The notes under the pieces were generated by a model, which had not been told where the DNA came from, searched no databases, and worked only from the letters and a program-made list of their open reading frames with translations. A program made the position numbers and the translations under genes. DNA of 64,000 bases from Acidimicrobiales bacterium (GTDB lineage Bacteria; Actinomycetota; Acidimicrobiia; Acidimicrobiales; SHLQ01): assembly GCA_020629375.1 (NCBI GenBank), contig JAHDDK010000018.1, forward strand, positions 1 through 64,000, given 5' to 3'. How positions within the stretch are numbered: position 1 is the first letter of the stretch; each line of letters starts with the position of its first letter. Positions 44,376 to 53,406 of the stretch are shown here, in pieces.

Positions 44376-46385
44376 ATGGCGCTTCTGGAAGACAACGGCA
44401 TCGATCGACGCTCCGTTCTCGGGACCTGTCATCACGATTGTCCCGACTCGTGCGGTTGGGTGGCCACCAGCGAGAACGGCGTACTCGTCGAGCTCAAGGG
44501 CAACCCGGAGCATCCATTCTCTCGTGGCGAGTTGTGTCCCAAGGTGAATCGGTTCGTGCATCGTGTCAATCACGATGATCGCCTGCTGCGCCCGCTGATA
44601 CGGACGGGCCCAAAGGGCTCCGGCGAGTTCGAAGTAGCCTCTTGGGAAGATGCGATTCAGCTGGTCGTCGGCCGAGTCCGTGGCGCGGTCGAACGTCACG
44701 GTGGCGAGACGATCTATCCGTGGTCCGGTGCCGGTGCGCAGGGGGCCATTCAACGATTCGGTCTTCACGACGTGTTCTTCGAGGCGCTCGGTGCATCGAA
44801 GCAGACCGGCAACGTCTGCGGAAACGTGGCGGCGACCGGTATGGCGACGGTGTATGGCGCAGGCCTAGGAGCCGACCCGCTCGCGGTCACCCACGCCGAC
44901 CACATCATCTTGTGGGGGACAAACACACGACTCACGAACCGCCATCTCTGGCCCTTCATCGAGCAGGCCCGAGCACGCGGAGCCCGGGTTGTCGCGGTCG
45001 ACCCCGTTCGCACCATGACGGCGGCATCGTGCGACGAGCACATCCAGATCCTGCCCGGTACCGACGTTGCACTGCTCCTGGCGATGATCCATGTCCTCGT
45101 TCGGGATGACCTCATCGACCGTGAATACCTCGATGCGCACGCCGACGGCTGGGACGAGCTCGCCGCGTCCACCGCGACGACGACCCCCGAATGGGCGTCG
45201 ACGCGATGCGGGATTGAGGCCGAGGTGATCGAATCGCTCGCGGCGGCCTACGGCCACACGGGCAACGCATTCATCCGGGCTCTGGTCGGCGCCGAACATC
45301 AAGCCCAAGGCGGCGCGACGTTCGCCCTGCTGTCCGCCCTTCCGGTGATCACCGGAAAATGGCGCTTTCCTGGCGGCGGATTCGCCCGAAGCGTTGGTGC
45401 ATGGCCGGAGCTCGAAGACGTCAACCTCGCCGCCCTGGGCAGAAGCAGCGGTGGACGGCGCGGCCTCGACCAACCGCGGCTCGGCGCCTGGTTGACCGAC
45501 CCCGACCTGGCTCCGCCAATCGAGGTGCTGTTCGCCATGAACGGCAACCCGCTCGTCTCGATGCCCAACGCGGCTCTCGTGCGACAGGGCCTCGCCCGCG
45601 AAGACTTGTTCACCGTCGTCCACGAACAGTTCATGACCGATACGGCTCTTTACGCCGACGTCATCTTCCCCGCCGCCATGCAAACCGAACAACACGACGT
45701 CGTACCTGCCTGGGGCCACCTGTGGCTCGGATGGAATGAGCCAGCGACGCCGCCGATGGGCGAGTCGGTGTCGAATTCGGAGCTGTATCGGCGGCTTGCT
45801 GCGGCGTTCGCGCTGGAGAGCCCCGTGTTCGAGATGACCGACCTCGAGTTGATCGATGCGATACTTCACCCGGACGTCGACAGCGAAGAGCTCCGCAGGA
45901 CCGGCTTCGTTCGAGTCCGCGGTACCGAGGCGCATATGCCGTATGCCGACGGCGGATTCCGAACCGCAAGTGGCCGAGCGACCCTGCCAGCAGTCGTTTG
46001 GGATCCTGGGGTCGTCGAGTCGGATCATCCGATCACGCTGCTGACGGCCAAGCAAAGGGTCCGCTTCTTGAATGCGTCCTATGGCGGGATCGGCGGGCAT
46101 CGTGAGCGTGAAGCGGACCCGGTCATTGATCTCGATCCGGTCGATGCCGCAGACCGGGGCCTCGCCCAAGGCGATCTGGTCCGGGTCTTCAACGGGCGGG
46201 CCGAGCTCCGCCTCCCGGTCAACCTGAGCGACCGGGTGCGACCGGGCGTCGCTGTCGTGCCGTGGGGATACTGGGCCGAAGACGGCCAGCTTGCGAACGA
46301 CCTGACCGACGACGCCGCCACCGATATCGGTGGCGGCGCCGCCTACTGCACGACGAGAGTGCAGATCGAACCGGTTGTGAACTGA
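44376..46385 (+). CDS. molybdopterin-dependent oxidoreductase (formate dehydrogenase/DMSO reductase family) with N-terminal [4Fe-4S] motif
   Basis: GTCHHDCPDSCGW...KGNPEHPFSRGELCPKV, ADHIILWGTNTRLTNRHLWPFIEQARARGARVVAVDP, molydop-binding domain at C-terminus. Confidence 0.92.
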   Translation: MALLEDNGIDRRSVLGTCHHDCPDSCGWVATSENGVLVELKGNPEHPFSRGELCPKVNRFVHRVNHDDRLLRPLIRTGPKGSGEFEVASWEDAIQLVVGRVRGAVERHGGETIYPWSGAGAQGAIQRFGLHDVFFEALGASKQTGNVCGNVAATGMATVYGAGLGADPLAVTHADHIILWGTNTRLTNRHLWPFIEQARARGARVVAVDPVRTMTAASCDEHIQILPGTDVALLLAMIHVLVRDDLIDREYLDAHADGWDELAASTATTTPEWASTRCGIEAEVIESLAAAYGHTGNAFIRALVGAEHQAQGGATFALLSALPVITGKWRFPGGGFARSVGAWPELEDVNLAALGRSSGGRRGLDQPRLGAWLTDPDLAPPIEVLFAMNGNPLVSMPNAALVRQGLAREDLFTVVHEQFMTDTALYADVIFPAAMQTEQHDVVPAWGHLWLGWNEPATPPMGESVSNSELYRRLAAAFALESPVFEMTDLELIDAILHPDVDSEELRRTGFVRVRGTEAHMPYADGGFRTASGRATLPAVVWDPGVVESDHPITLLTAKQRVRFLNASYGGIGGHREREADPVIDLDPVDAADRGLAQGDLVRVFNGRAELRLPVNLSDRVRPGVAVVPWGYWAEDGQLANDLTDDAATDIGGGAAYCTTRVQIEPVVN

Positions 46386-46404
46386 CCGCGTCGATGCGCT
46401 CAGG

Positions 46405-46473
46405 CCCCGGCGGGTGACCAGTGTTAGCCCCGGCGAGTGACCGGTGTTAGCCCCGGCGAGTGACCGGGGTTAG
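46405..46473. repeat. 23-bp direct tandem repeat x3 plus a partial copy
   Basis: ccccggcgggtgaccagtgttag / ccccggcgagtgaccggtgttag / ccccggcgagtgaccggggttag, then ccccggcgcgtga. Confidence 0.95.
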
Positions 46474-47151
46474 CCCCGGCGCGTGATGGTGATGCGGGCG
46501 ACGTTGTTGTCCCAGTCGAAGGTGTTGGGGGGTCGCCTGTTCCTTGGAGGGTGCGGTGGACGCGGATGACGCCGTTTTCGGCGAGTGACGGGTTGGTTGC
46601 TCCGGTGCCTTGGCCGTCTCCGCAGAAGGGTGCGGGGACGAGGTCGGCGCGGTTTTCGGTGTTGATTTCGGTTCCGGCGTCGTAGCCGCGGAGGGTGTAG
46701 GTGACGGTTTCGCCGTCGGCGCGGGGGAGTCGTTTCTGATCGGCTCCGACGAATCCGTCGTTGGTGCAGATGATCATGGAGACGAGGCTGAACTTCGTTT
46801 CGTTGCTGGTGACGGTGACGGTGAAGGTGCTGGCTTGGCCGGGGGCGATCGGGGCGTCGGCGCCGACGCCGCTGGTGCCGAGGCCGGCGTTGTCGATCGC
46901 GGCTTCGAGCTCGGCGGCGAGGATGGGGCGCCGCCGTTTTCGGCGACGGCTTGGACGCCGGGTGAGGCGGGCTGGCGAAGGTCGTAGATGTCGACGGTGT
47001 CGCGGTGGGCGGCGTAGTTCGGTGGGGTGAGCCACTGGCCGCTTGTCAGATTCTCGAACGTGATCTGATAGGTCGGCGCGGCCTCGGTGGCGCTGGCGTT
47101 CGTCGCAAACGCGACCGCCGTGGCGATCGACGCAGACGCCCGGGATTCGAC
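46470..47151 (-). pseudogene. spondin-domain protein, 5'-truncated and frameshifted
   Basis: Fragments YQITFENLTSGQWLTPPNYAAHRDTVDIYDLRQPASPGVQAVAENGGAP | ILAAELEAAIDNAGLGTSG...FSLVSMIICTNDGFVGADQKRLP...GYDAGTEINTENRADLVPAPFCGDGQGTG...GVIRVHRTLQGTGDPP | NTFDWDNNVARITITRRG* lie in two frames; no ATG/GTG/TTG start in the N-terminal frame. Confidence 0.8.
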
Positions 47152-47679
47152 TTAGCGCGTCCATCCCTGACGGCGAGCCTCACTGACCGCAATCGAACAG
47201 GCGACGCCGACGTTGAGACTGCCGACCTTGCCGACCTGAGGGATGTAGCCAAAGCGATCACACGCCGCGAGCGTCGCCTTGCGGAGACCACGGTCTTCGT
47301 GGCCGACGACGAGGCATACGTCGCCGCCGAGATCGAGTTCATGTAGCGGTTCGGCGCCCTCCGCGAGCTCGACGCCGACGACGGCGTAGCCGGCGTCGCG
47401 TGCTGCCGTCATTGCGCCGATCGGGTCGTCAACGACTGTCCACTCGACGTAGCGCTGCGTGCCGAGCGCGGTCTTGTTCGTTTTGTTGTGGGTCGGTGAC
47501 TCGGTCGCCCCTGCCAGCCACAAGTGCTCGACGCCGAGCGCTGCCGACGTCCGGATGATCGTCCCGACGTTGTACGGCGTCTGCACGCTGTCGAGCACCA
47601 AGGAGATCCGCTGCGTCGTCTTGCGTCGCCACTCCCGATGGAGTCTTTTGAGGCCCGTTGGATCGAGATTCTGACTCAT
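47152..47679 (-). CDS. SpoU/TrmH family RNA methyltransferase
   Basis: LVLDSVQTPYNVGTIIRTSAALGVEHLWLAG, LVVGHEDRGL, SLNVGVACSIAVSEARRQG. Confidence 0.9.
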   Translation of the reverse strand: MSQNLDPTGLKRLHREWRRKTTQRISLVLDSVQTPYNVGTIIRTSAALGVEHLWLAGATESPTHNKTNKTALGTQRYVEWTVVDDPIGAMTAARDAGYAVVGVELAEGAEPLHELDLGGDVCLVVGHEDRGLRKATLAACDRFGYIPQVGKVGSLNVGVACSIAVSEARRQGWTR

Positions 47680-48302
47680 CGTGGCAGTACCTCCAGCACC
47701 CGAAATGCTCGCTGCGAGGTCAGGCGGGTTGTTTCCCATCCTTGCGATGTCAGCCAGGTGGCAAGCGAGTCCGCCCCAAGGTGCTTCTGGACGACCATCC
47801 AGGCACGGCCGGTCGGGCTCAACCGATCGAGCCATTGAGTCAGCAGTTCGTGGAGGGCAGTCTTGCCGATTCGAATCGGCGGATTTGAGAGGATGAGATC
47901 GAACGTCGAATCCGAGCTGATCGGCGACCCTTCCGAGGCAAGGTCGTTTGCCAGAAGGAATGACGCATTCGCGCACTCGTTGGTCTCGCCATTGCGTCGG
48001 GCGAGATCGATCGCACGGGCGTTGACGTCCACACCGACAATCTGTGCGTTGGGCGCCCGCTTGGCAGCTGTCAGCGCGATCGTGCCGTACCCACAGCCAA
48101 GGTCGAGAATCGATCTGGCTGAAGTGGGTATTGGTGGATGGTGGCGAAGCAGGATCGCCGACCCCGGGTCGACCCGATCGGCCGAGAAAACACCACGGTC
48201 GGTCTCGAGTGACAGGTACACGTCCGGCAGCGTGAGCTCGATCGCCTTCGGACGGCTCGGCGCGTTGGGCGATCCCTCGAAGTACTGGCTTCCGGACGAC
48301 AT
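47676..48302 (-). CDS. class I SAM-dependent methyltransferase (RsmC/RlmG-like)
   Basis: GVFSADRVDPGSAILL, ILDLGCGYGTIALTAAKRAPNAQIVGVDVNARAIDLARRN, DLILSNPPIRIGK. Confidence 0.9.
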   Translation of the reverse strand: MSSGSQYFEGSPNAPSRPKAIELTLPDVYLSLETDRGVFSADRVDPGSAILLRHHPPIPTSARSILDLGCGYGTIALTAAKRAPNAQIVGVDVNARAIDLARRNGETNECANASFLLANDLASEGSPISSDSTFDLILSNPPIRIGKTALHELLTQWLDRLSPTGRAWMVVQKHLGADSLATWLTSQGWETTRLTSQRAFRVLEVLPR

Positions 48303-48325
48303 CGACGCAACGGTATCCTGGGAGC

Positions 48326-48901
48326 GTGGCTGCCCCGTATCGAATCCGACAGTACGGCGATCCCGTTCTGAAACAGGTCGCCAAGGACGTGACCGACATC
48401 GATGGCGCCCTCGTGCGCCTCGTCGACGACATGTTGGAGACGATGTACGAGGAGCCTGGCCTTGGTTTGGCGGCCCCGCAGATCGGCGTACGCAAGCGAA
48501 TGTTCGTGTACGACCTCGAGATGGGCGAAGACCCGAAGGTCTTGATCAATCCTCAGATCGTCGAGACGTCAGGTGAGTGGGAGTTCGAAGAGGGGTGCCT
48601 GTCGGTTCGGGGCCTGTCGTGGAACATCGTGCGCCCCAAAGAGGTGCATATCGTCGGCAGAGATCTCGACGGCAATGAGGTGTCGATCGAAGCCGACGAG
48701 CTCGAAGCTCGACTCTTTCAGCACGAACTCGATCATCTCGATGGTGTTTTGTTGGTCGAGCACCTCGATGACGAGCAACGTCGCGACGCGATGAAGATCC
48801 TTCGTGGCCGCGCCGATGCCGGTGATGGCGGAGCAGCGGCATTGGGTGCCGAGCTTGGACTCGACACGCCGGGCGAATTCGGCGGACTCCGTCTTCCCTG
48901 A
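48326..48901 (+). CDS. def: peptide deformylase
   Basis: GLGLAAPQIGV, EEGCLSVRG, FQHELDHLDGVL; GTG start. Confidence 0.96.
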   Translation: MAAPYRIRQYGDPVLKQVAKDVTDIDGALVRLVDDMLETMYEEPGLGLAAPQIGVRKRMFVYDLEMGEDPKVLINPQIVETSGEWEFEEGCLSVRGLSWNIVRPKEVHIVGRDLDGNEVSIEADELEARLFQHELDHLDGVLLVEHLDDEQRRDAMKILRGRADAGDGGAAALGAELGLDTPGEFGGLRLP

Positions 48902-48905
48902 CCTC

Positions 48906-49832
48906 GTGCTGGCCCCACTTCCGGCAGACCCGGGAGCGATCCGTCGTGTCGCATTCCTCGGAACCCCCGGGATTGCCGTCCCCGCCCTCAAGTCGCTGGT
49001 CGGGGCCGCAGACGAGAACGGCTGGGAGATCGTCCGTGTGGTGTCGGGAGCCGACAAACGTCGAGGTCGAGGGTCTGCGACGTCGCCAACGCCGGTCAAA
49101 CAGGCCGCTCTCGATGCGGGAATCCGATCCGACCGCATATCCACCGACGTCGCGGATCTCCTGGTCGACCACCGTGAGTCCCCCATCGATCTCGGGATTG
49201 TCGTTGCGTTCGGCCAGCTGATCCGACCCAATGTGCTGGCCGAGATTCCCATGGTCAACATTCACTTCTCCGACCTCCCTCGCTGGCGAGGTGCGGCGCC
49301 GGTCGAGCGGGCGATCCTCACCGGCGATCTGGCCTCCGCTGTCGTCCTCATGACCGTGGCTGAGGGGCTCGACGAAGGAGTCGTGTGGGCTCGGCGTGAG
49401 GTGGCCATCGGTGTCGACGACACCCTCGTGGATCTCTGGGAGCGAATGGCCGACATCGGTGCGTCGCTACTGGTCGAGGCGATGGCTGCTGGTTTCGTCG
49501 ACGGCCAGCCGCAGATTGGTGAGGTCGTCTACGCCCGTAAACTCACCACCGAAGATCGACGCCTCGACTGGTCGCAATCTGCCGAAGAGCTGCACCGAGT
49601 CGTGCGGGTCGGGGGTGCATGGACGACTTTTCGAGGCGAGCGTTTCAAGGTCCACGACGCCAAGGTGGCGGCCAATGGGTCCGGTGTGGCGGGCGAGATC
49701 GACGGGGTGACCGTCAGTTGCAAGGACGGTGCCCTCGAACTCGTGGTGGTCCAGCCCGCAGGCAAGCCCCGGATGGATGTCGACGCCTGGCGCAACGGCG
49801 CGCAACCTGATGGCGAGCGGCTCGGTGAGTGA
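48906..49832 (+). CDS. fmt: methionyl-tRNA formyltransferase
   Basis: RVAFLGTPGIAVPALKSL, VNIHFSDLPRWRGAAPVERAILTGD; follows def. Confidence 0.93.
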   Translation: MLAPLPADPGAIRRVAFLGTPGIAVPALKSLVGAADENGWEIVRVVSGADKRRGRGSATSPTPVKQAALDAGIRSDRISTDVADLLVDHRESPIDLGIVVAFGQLIRPNVLAEIPMVNIHFSDLPRWRGAAPVERAILTGDLASAVVLMTVAEGLDEGVVWARREVAIGVDDTLVDLWERMADIGASLLVEAMAAGFVDGQPQIGEVVYARKLTTEDRRLDWSQSAEELHRVVRVGGAWTTFRGERFKVHDAKVAANGSGVAGEIDGVTVSCKDGALELVVVQPAGKPRMDVDAWRNGAQPDGERLGE

Positions 49833-50958
49833 GGGTGTCGAAAGCCGTCGGGTTGCCCTCGATGTGCTCGATCGTGTCGATCGCGACGGTGCGTACGCGA
49901 ACCTCGCCCTTCCCTCTCGGCTCGCCGAGAGCGAACTCGACGCCCGAGACCGGGGGTTCGTCACCGAACTCGTCTACGGCACGCTTCGTCGGCGGCGATC
50001 CGTCGACCACCTCGTCGACCGGCACGTCGAACGGACCGATGTCGAGCTTCGGGTCCGGAACGCCCTTCGAATGGGGGCGTATCAACTGCGATGGACCGAC
50101 GTCGCCGATCACGCGGCTGTTGATGCCACGGTCAGCGCCGTGCCGAAGCGAGCCAGAGGATTCGTCAACGCCGTACTGCGCAAGGTGGCCCGCGACGCGT
50201 CGACATATCAGTTCCCGACCGACGCACTCCGCCTGAGCGTTCCCGACTGGCTTCTTGACCGGCTTCGATCGGATCTCGGCGATCGGGCGGTGCCCGTGAT
50301 CGAAGCGATGAACGAGCGCGCGGTGGTGCACACCCGACCGGATGGCTATCGACAAGACACGGCGTCCCAAGAGGTCGGGCGCCTGTTCGCCGAGGTAGCG
50401 GATGGGAGCGTGATCGCGGACCTTTGCGCAGCGCCCGGCGGCAAAGCGACTCACATTGCCGGTCTACTGGGCTGTTCGGTTGCGGCACTCGATCGCCATG
50501 CTCACCGAGCCAAGCTCGTCGACGACGCGGCAGACCTCACCTCAACGGCCGCTATGGCTGTCGTTGCCGACGCGACAGCGCCGCCACTCCGGCCCGGGGT
50601 CTTCGATGGTGTGCTCGTCGACGCGCCATGCTCGGGACTTGGTTCGTTGCGTCGTCGGCCCGATGCGCGGTGGCGGATCACCGCGGATGACATCGGGTCC
50701 CTGCGAGATCTCCAGTTCGATCTCGTCGCCGCTGCCCGAGACCTGCTTCGTCCCGGCGGCATCCTGGTGTTCTCCGTGTGCACGCTCACGGATGCCGAGT
50801 CGCTCCACGTTGACGACCGGGTGGCCGATGCCTTCGGCGATCTGTTGCCCGTTGCCCTCTCAGAGCCATGGGAGCAGCACGGCCGCGGCGGACGACTCCT
50901 ACCGGACCGATTCGACGGCGATGGCATGACGGCGTTCGCATATCGACGAAGCCCCTGA
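49810..50958 (+). CDS. rsmB: 16S rRNA (cytosine-967-C5)-methyltransferase RsmB (Sun family)
   Basis: NusB-like N-domain, DLCAAPGGKATHIAGLLG, VDAPCSGLGSLRRRPDARWR. Start may be 49810 ATG or a nearby downstream GTG. Confidence 0.92.
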   Translation: MASGSVSEGVESRRVALDVLDRVDRDGAYANLALPSRLAESELDARDRGFVTELVYGTLRRRRSVDHLVDRHVERTDVELRVRNALRMGAYQLRWTDVADHAAVDATVSAVPKRARGFVNAVLRKVARDASTYQFPTDALRLSVPDWLLDRLRSDLGDRAVPVIEAMNERAVVHTRPDGYRQDTASQEVGRLFAEVADGSVIADLCAAPGGKATHIAGLLGCSVAALDRHAHRAKLVDDAADLTSTAAMAVVADATAPPLRPGVFDGVLVDAPCSGLGSLRRRPDARWRITADDIGSLRDLQFDLVAAARDLLRPGGILVFSVCTLTDAESLHVDDRVADAFGDLLPVALSEPWEQHGRGGRLLPDRFDGDGMTAFAYRRSP

Positions 50959-50995
50959 TCCGTTGCTCCGGAGTGGCCGGCCGCACCGACTCGCA

Positions 50996-52105
50996 TCATC
51001 GCGCCGACAGTTTGAGATGAGCGGAGGTCGGCTGCCGACTCGGGCAGATGCATGCTGACGTCTCGGCCAGGGGATCTCGCGTGCACAGAAGTTGGCCACG
51101 CATCGGCCCTTCGTTGCCGGAAACCCACCTGATGTCGGGCCACGCCGATGCGGACAGGCCGAGACGTCGGGCGATTGTCGTGCCACTCTCGCCCCCAGCA
51201 GCTTCGACGCACGCGGCATCATCGAATGGGCCTGCTCCGGGTTCCCAGTCGTCGATGAGCTCGCGAGCAACGTGCGCGACGATCGACTCGACTGCCTCGA
51301 CTCCGATGCGCTGCGTCGGCGCACCGTCGGTGAGCACCGTGATCGCAAGGCCTTCGCCGTCCGCCCGACTGAGCATTCCTGTCGAAGCGACCCGCCACGT
51401 GTACCGGCCGCTGAAGGGCGCACATCGGGTGCAAGGGAAGAAGCCGTTCTTCCCGCGTGCGACCCATTCGTCGTTCGCCCCTGCGCTCAGCCCCCACATC
51501 TGTGTCGGATGCACGCCATCGAGTAGATCTCGAGCGACTTGACGGCTGTTGCGATTCAACGGGCCAGGGCTGGCGTCGTGCAACATCGACAGCGCAACCA
51601 GCGTCAGGTCGCGTGCTGGTGCCAACGTCACGCCGTAGACCGAGGTGTGCACCGTGCCCGTTGCGCCAACAGCGTCGGAGTACGCACGCATCCCGGACAC
51701 CCCGACTCGTTCGTACAGGCTGGTTGCGGGCGGTCGGTTGTGAGAGAAGTGCAACATGCGCTGGGCGTGGTCGAGCTCGGTCGCGGACAGCGGCCGTCCG
51801 AGCTCCTCGACTCGGTCGAGGTTCGCACCGAGCATCTGCAACTTGATTGCTGACGCTGTGGTGAGACGGAGTTCCGGATTCAGTTCGAACCAGCACCCCG
51901 TGCGCGTGTCGTAGACCGACGCGGTGATGGCGAGCCCGGGATGGTCCTCATCAAGACCGGAGGCCACGGCCGGCGAGAAGACGGCGGGGTTGCACGATGA
52001 GCTTTCGACGGCTCGGTGTGAAGCGACAGTTGAGAGAAGGAGGCAGAGCGAGGTGCCGACAAGGGTTACGACTAGCGTCCGTTGCGCCCACCGCCTCCGA
52101 ATCAT
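50996..52105 (-). CDS. secreted serine hydrolase (class A beta-lactamase-like fold)
   Basis: N-terminal signal/TM; TTASAIKLQ (SxxK), HFSHNRPP (SxN-like); KTG position appears as KNG. Confidence 0.72.
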   Translation of the reverse strand: MIRRRWAQRTLVVTLVGTSLCLLLSTVASHRAVESSSCNPAVFSPAVASGLDEDHPGLAITASVYDTRTGCWFELNPELRLTTASAIKLQMLGANLDRVEELGRPLSATELDHAQRMLHFSHNRPPATSLYERVGVSGMRAYSDAVGATGTVHTSVYGVTLAPARDLTLVALSMLHDASPGPLNRNSRQVARDLLDGVHPTQMWGLSAGANDEWVARGKNGFFPCTRCAPFSGRYTWRVASTGMLSRADGEGLAITVLTDGAPTQRIGVEAVESIVAHVARELIDDWEPGAGPFDDAACVEAAGGESGTTIARRLGLSASAWPDIRWVSGNEGPMRGQLLCTRDPLAETSACICPSRQPTSAHLKLSAR

Positions 52106-52211
52106 TGTTTGCCGCCTACTCGTCGCGGCTCTCGGTCCGCCGCCGGACTACTGGATCCTACATCCAATGCATGGACGGGGGTGGCGGATCTCCGGGCTCC
52201 TGGGGTTGCCC

Positions 52212-52766
52212 TTACTCAACCCAGATCCGTTCGACCGTGCAGGACAGGATTGGGCGGTCCGTCCGGGCAGGGATCTCCACGTTCAGTCGAACGGGGTTCG
52301 GACTGCGAAAGACCGAGCCCTCTCGCCAGACGTTTGGTCCGTCGAGCGTTTCGAAGTTCACGCTGAAGTGGACGCGTCGAACGTCGGGATGAAAGTCGGC
52401 ACCGTCGTAGAAGGCGGAGTACCCCGTCTCGTCGCAGACGCTGGTGACGGGCTCAGGAGATCCGCTGCTCAGCCAGCCGATGAAGCCGATCACTGCAAGA
52501 AGCGCGATTGGCCCGCCGAGAAACACGAGCAGAAACTTCGGCAGATCGGTCGAGCTCTGGGCTGGCGTGTACCCGCCTCCGGAGAGGTCTTTGCGACTGG
52601 GCGTGACTCGATCGTCAACTTGCTTCGGCTTTCGAAACCCACCCCAGGAGGCGATGTGGACGTCGTCGAGGTCGCGGACGCGGATGGGTTTCGTTCCGGG
52701 AAGGCCAATGCCAAAGATGGTCGAACGACCGCGTTGCGCGTCGTTCGGCCCGACTGCGTCAGGCAT
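52212..52766 (-). CDS. hypothetical single-TM protein
   Basis: One TM (FLLVFLGGPIALLAVIGFIGWL) with extracytoplasmic C-terminal domain; only plausible frame here. Confidence 0.6.
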   Translation of the reverse strand: MPDAVGPNDAQRGRSTIFGIGLPGTKPIRVRDLDDVHIASWGGFRKPKQVDDRVTPSRKDLSGGGYTPAQSSTDLPKFLLVFLGGPIALLAVIGFIGWLSSGSPEPVTSVCDETGYSAFYDGADFHPDVRRVHFSVNFETLDGPNVWREGSVFRSPNPVRLNVEIPARTDRPILSCTVERIWVE

Positions 52767-52908
52767 TCTCGACTCCGTTTGGGACCCTTAAGACCATATA
52801 CAACATGCCTTTAGATGATAGGGTATTGCGGCGATTGTCAACTTCAGGCTGCCGGTCTCGGAGGAGCCAAGGATGGCCGTCCGGGAGAGGTCGTCGGCCG
52901 CTGTCTGA

Positions 52909-53397
52909 TCAGGGAGCCACACGTCGGGGCAGGCGAGGAATGAACCGCGGCGTCTGACGTGCGTACTCCTCATAGCCCGAGTACGTCTTCGTGAGTTCGC
53001 CCTCCTCCCAGCGAGCCTTAACGTTGAAGAAGGCGACCGCGATCACGGCCAGCTGAATCGTGAAGAGACTTCCCGATCGCATCGCGATTCCGAGCACGAT
53101 CAGCAGCACACCCGAGTAGATCGGGTGACGGACGAATGCGTACAGACCGGACGTGTTCAGCTCGCCCGTCTCTCGGGGGACTGGCGTTGGGGTCAACGAG
53201 CGGCCAAGGCCGAGCGCTGCGGCGGCAGCGAGCACGATGCCCGCACCGCTCACCACCAGCGACAGTCCGTTGAGCCACCCCGGTGTCGACCATTGCTCGC
53301 CTCGGGGGAGCAGCACGAGGCCAAGCAGGATCGCTGCTTGGATTGCGACGAAACCCCATCCGGTCATCCGGCGATACGAGTCGGGTGTGTAATTCAT
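52909..53397 (-). CDS. isoprenylcysteine methyltransferase-like / PEMT-like integral membrane methyltransferase
   Basis: LNTSGLYAFVRHPIYSGVLLIVLG...RWEEGELTKTYSGYEEYARQTPRFIP. Confidence 0.88.
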   Translation of the reverse strand: MNYTPDSYRRMTGWGFVAIQAAILLGLVLLPRGEQWSTPGWLNGLSLVVSGAGIVLAAAAALGLGRSLTPTPVPRETGELNTSGLYAFVRHPIYSGVLLIVLGIAMRSGSLFTIQLAVIAVAFFNVKARWEEGELTKTYSGYEEYARQTPRFIPRLPRRVAP

Positions 53398-53406
53398 CGA
53401 TCTCCC

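Noticed and set aside
46405-46486. Candidate CRISPR array
   Set aside because: Repeats are directly adjacent 23-bp tandem units without spacers and no cas genes are present; slippage repeat instead.
46424-47164. Treating the 246-aa minus-strand ORF as an intact gene
   Set aside because: Its first ~80 codons are an out-of-frame Arg/His-rich reading of the spondin N-terminus and its last ~20 are also out of frame; better described as a frameshifted or mis-sequenced gene.
52767-52908. Locally AT-richer intergenic stretch (ttaagaccatatacaacatgcctttagatgatagggtattg) as a possible horizontally acquired junction
   Set aside because: Most simply a promoter region for the minus-strand hypothetical gene; no integrase, tRNA or direct repeats support an insertion.
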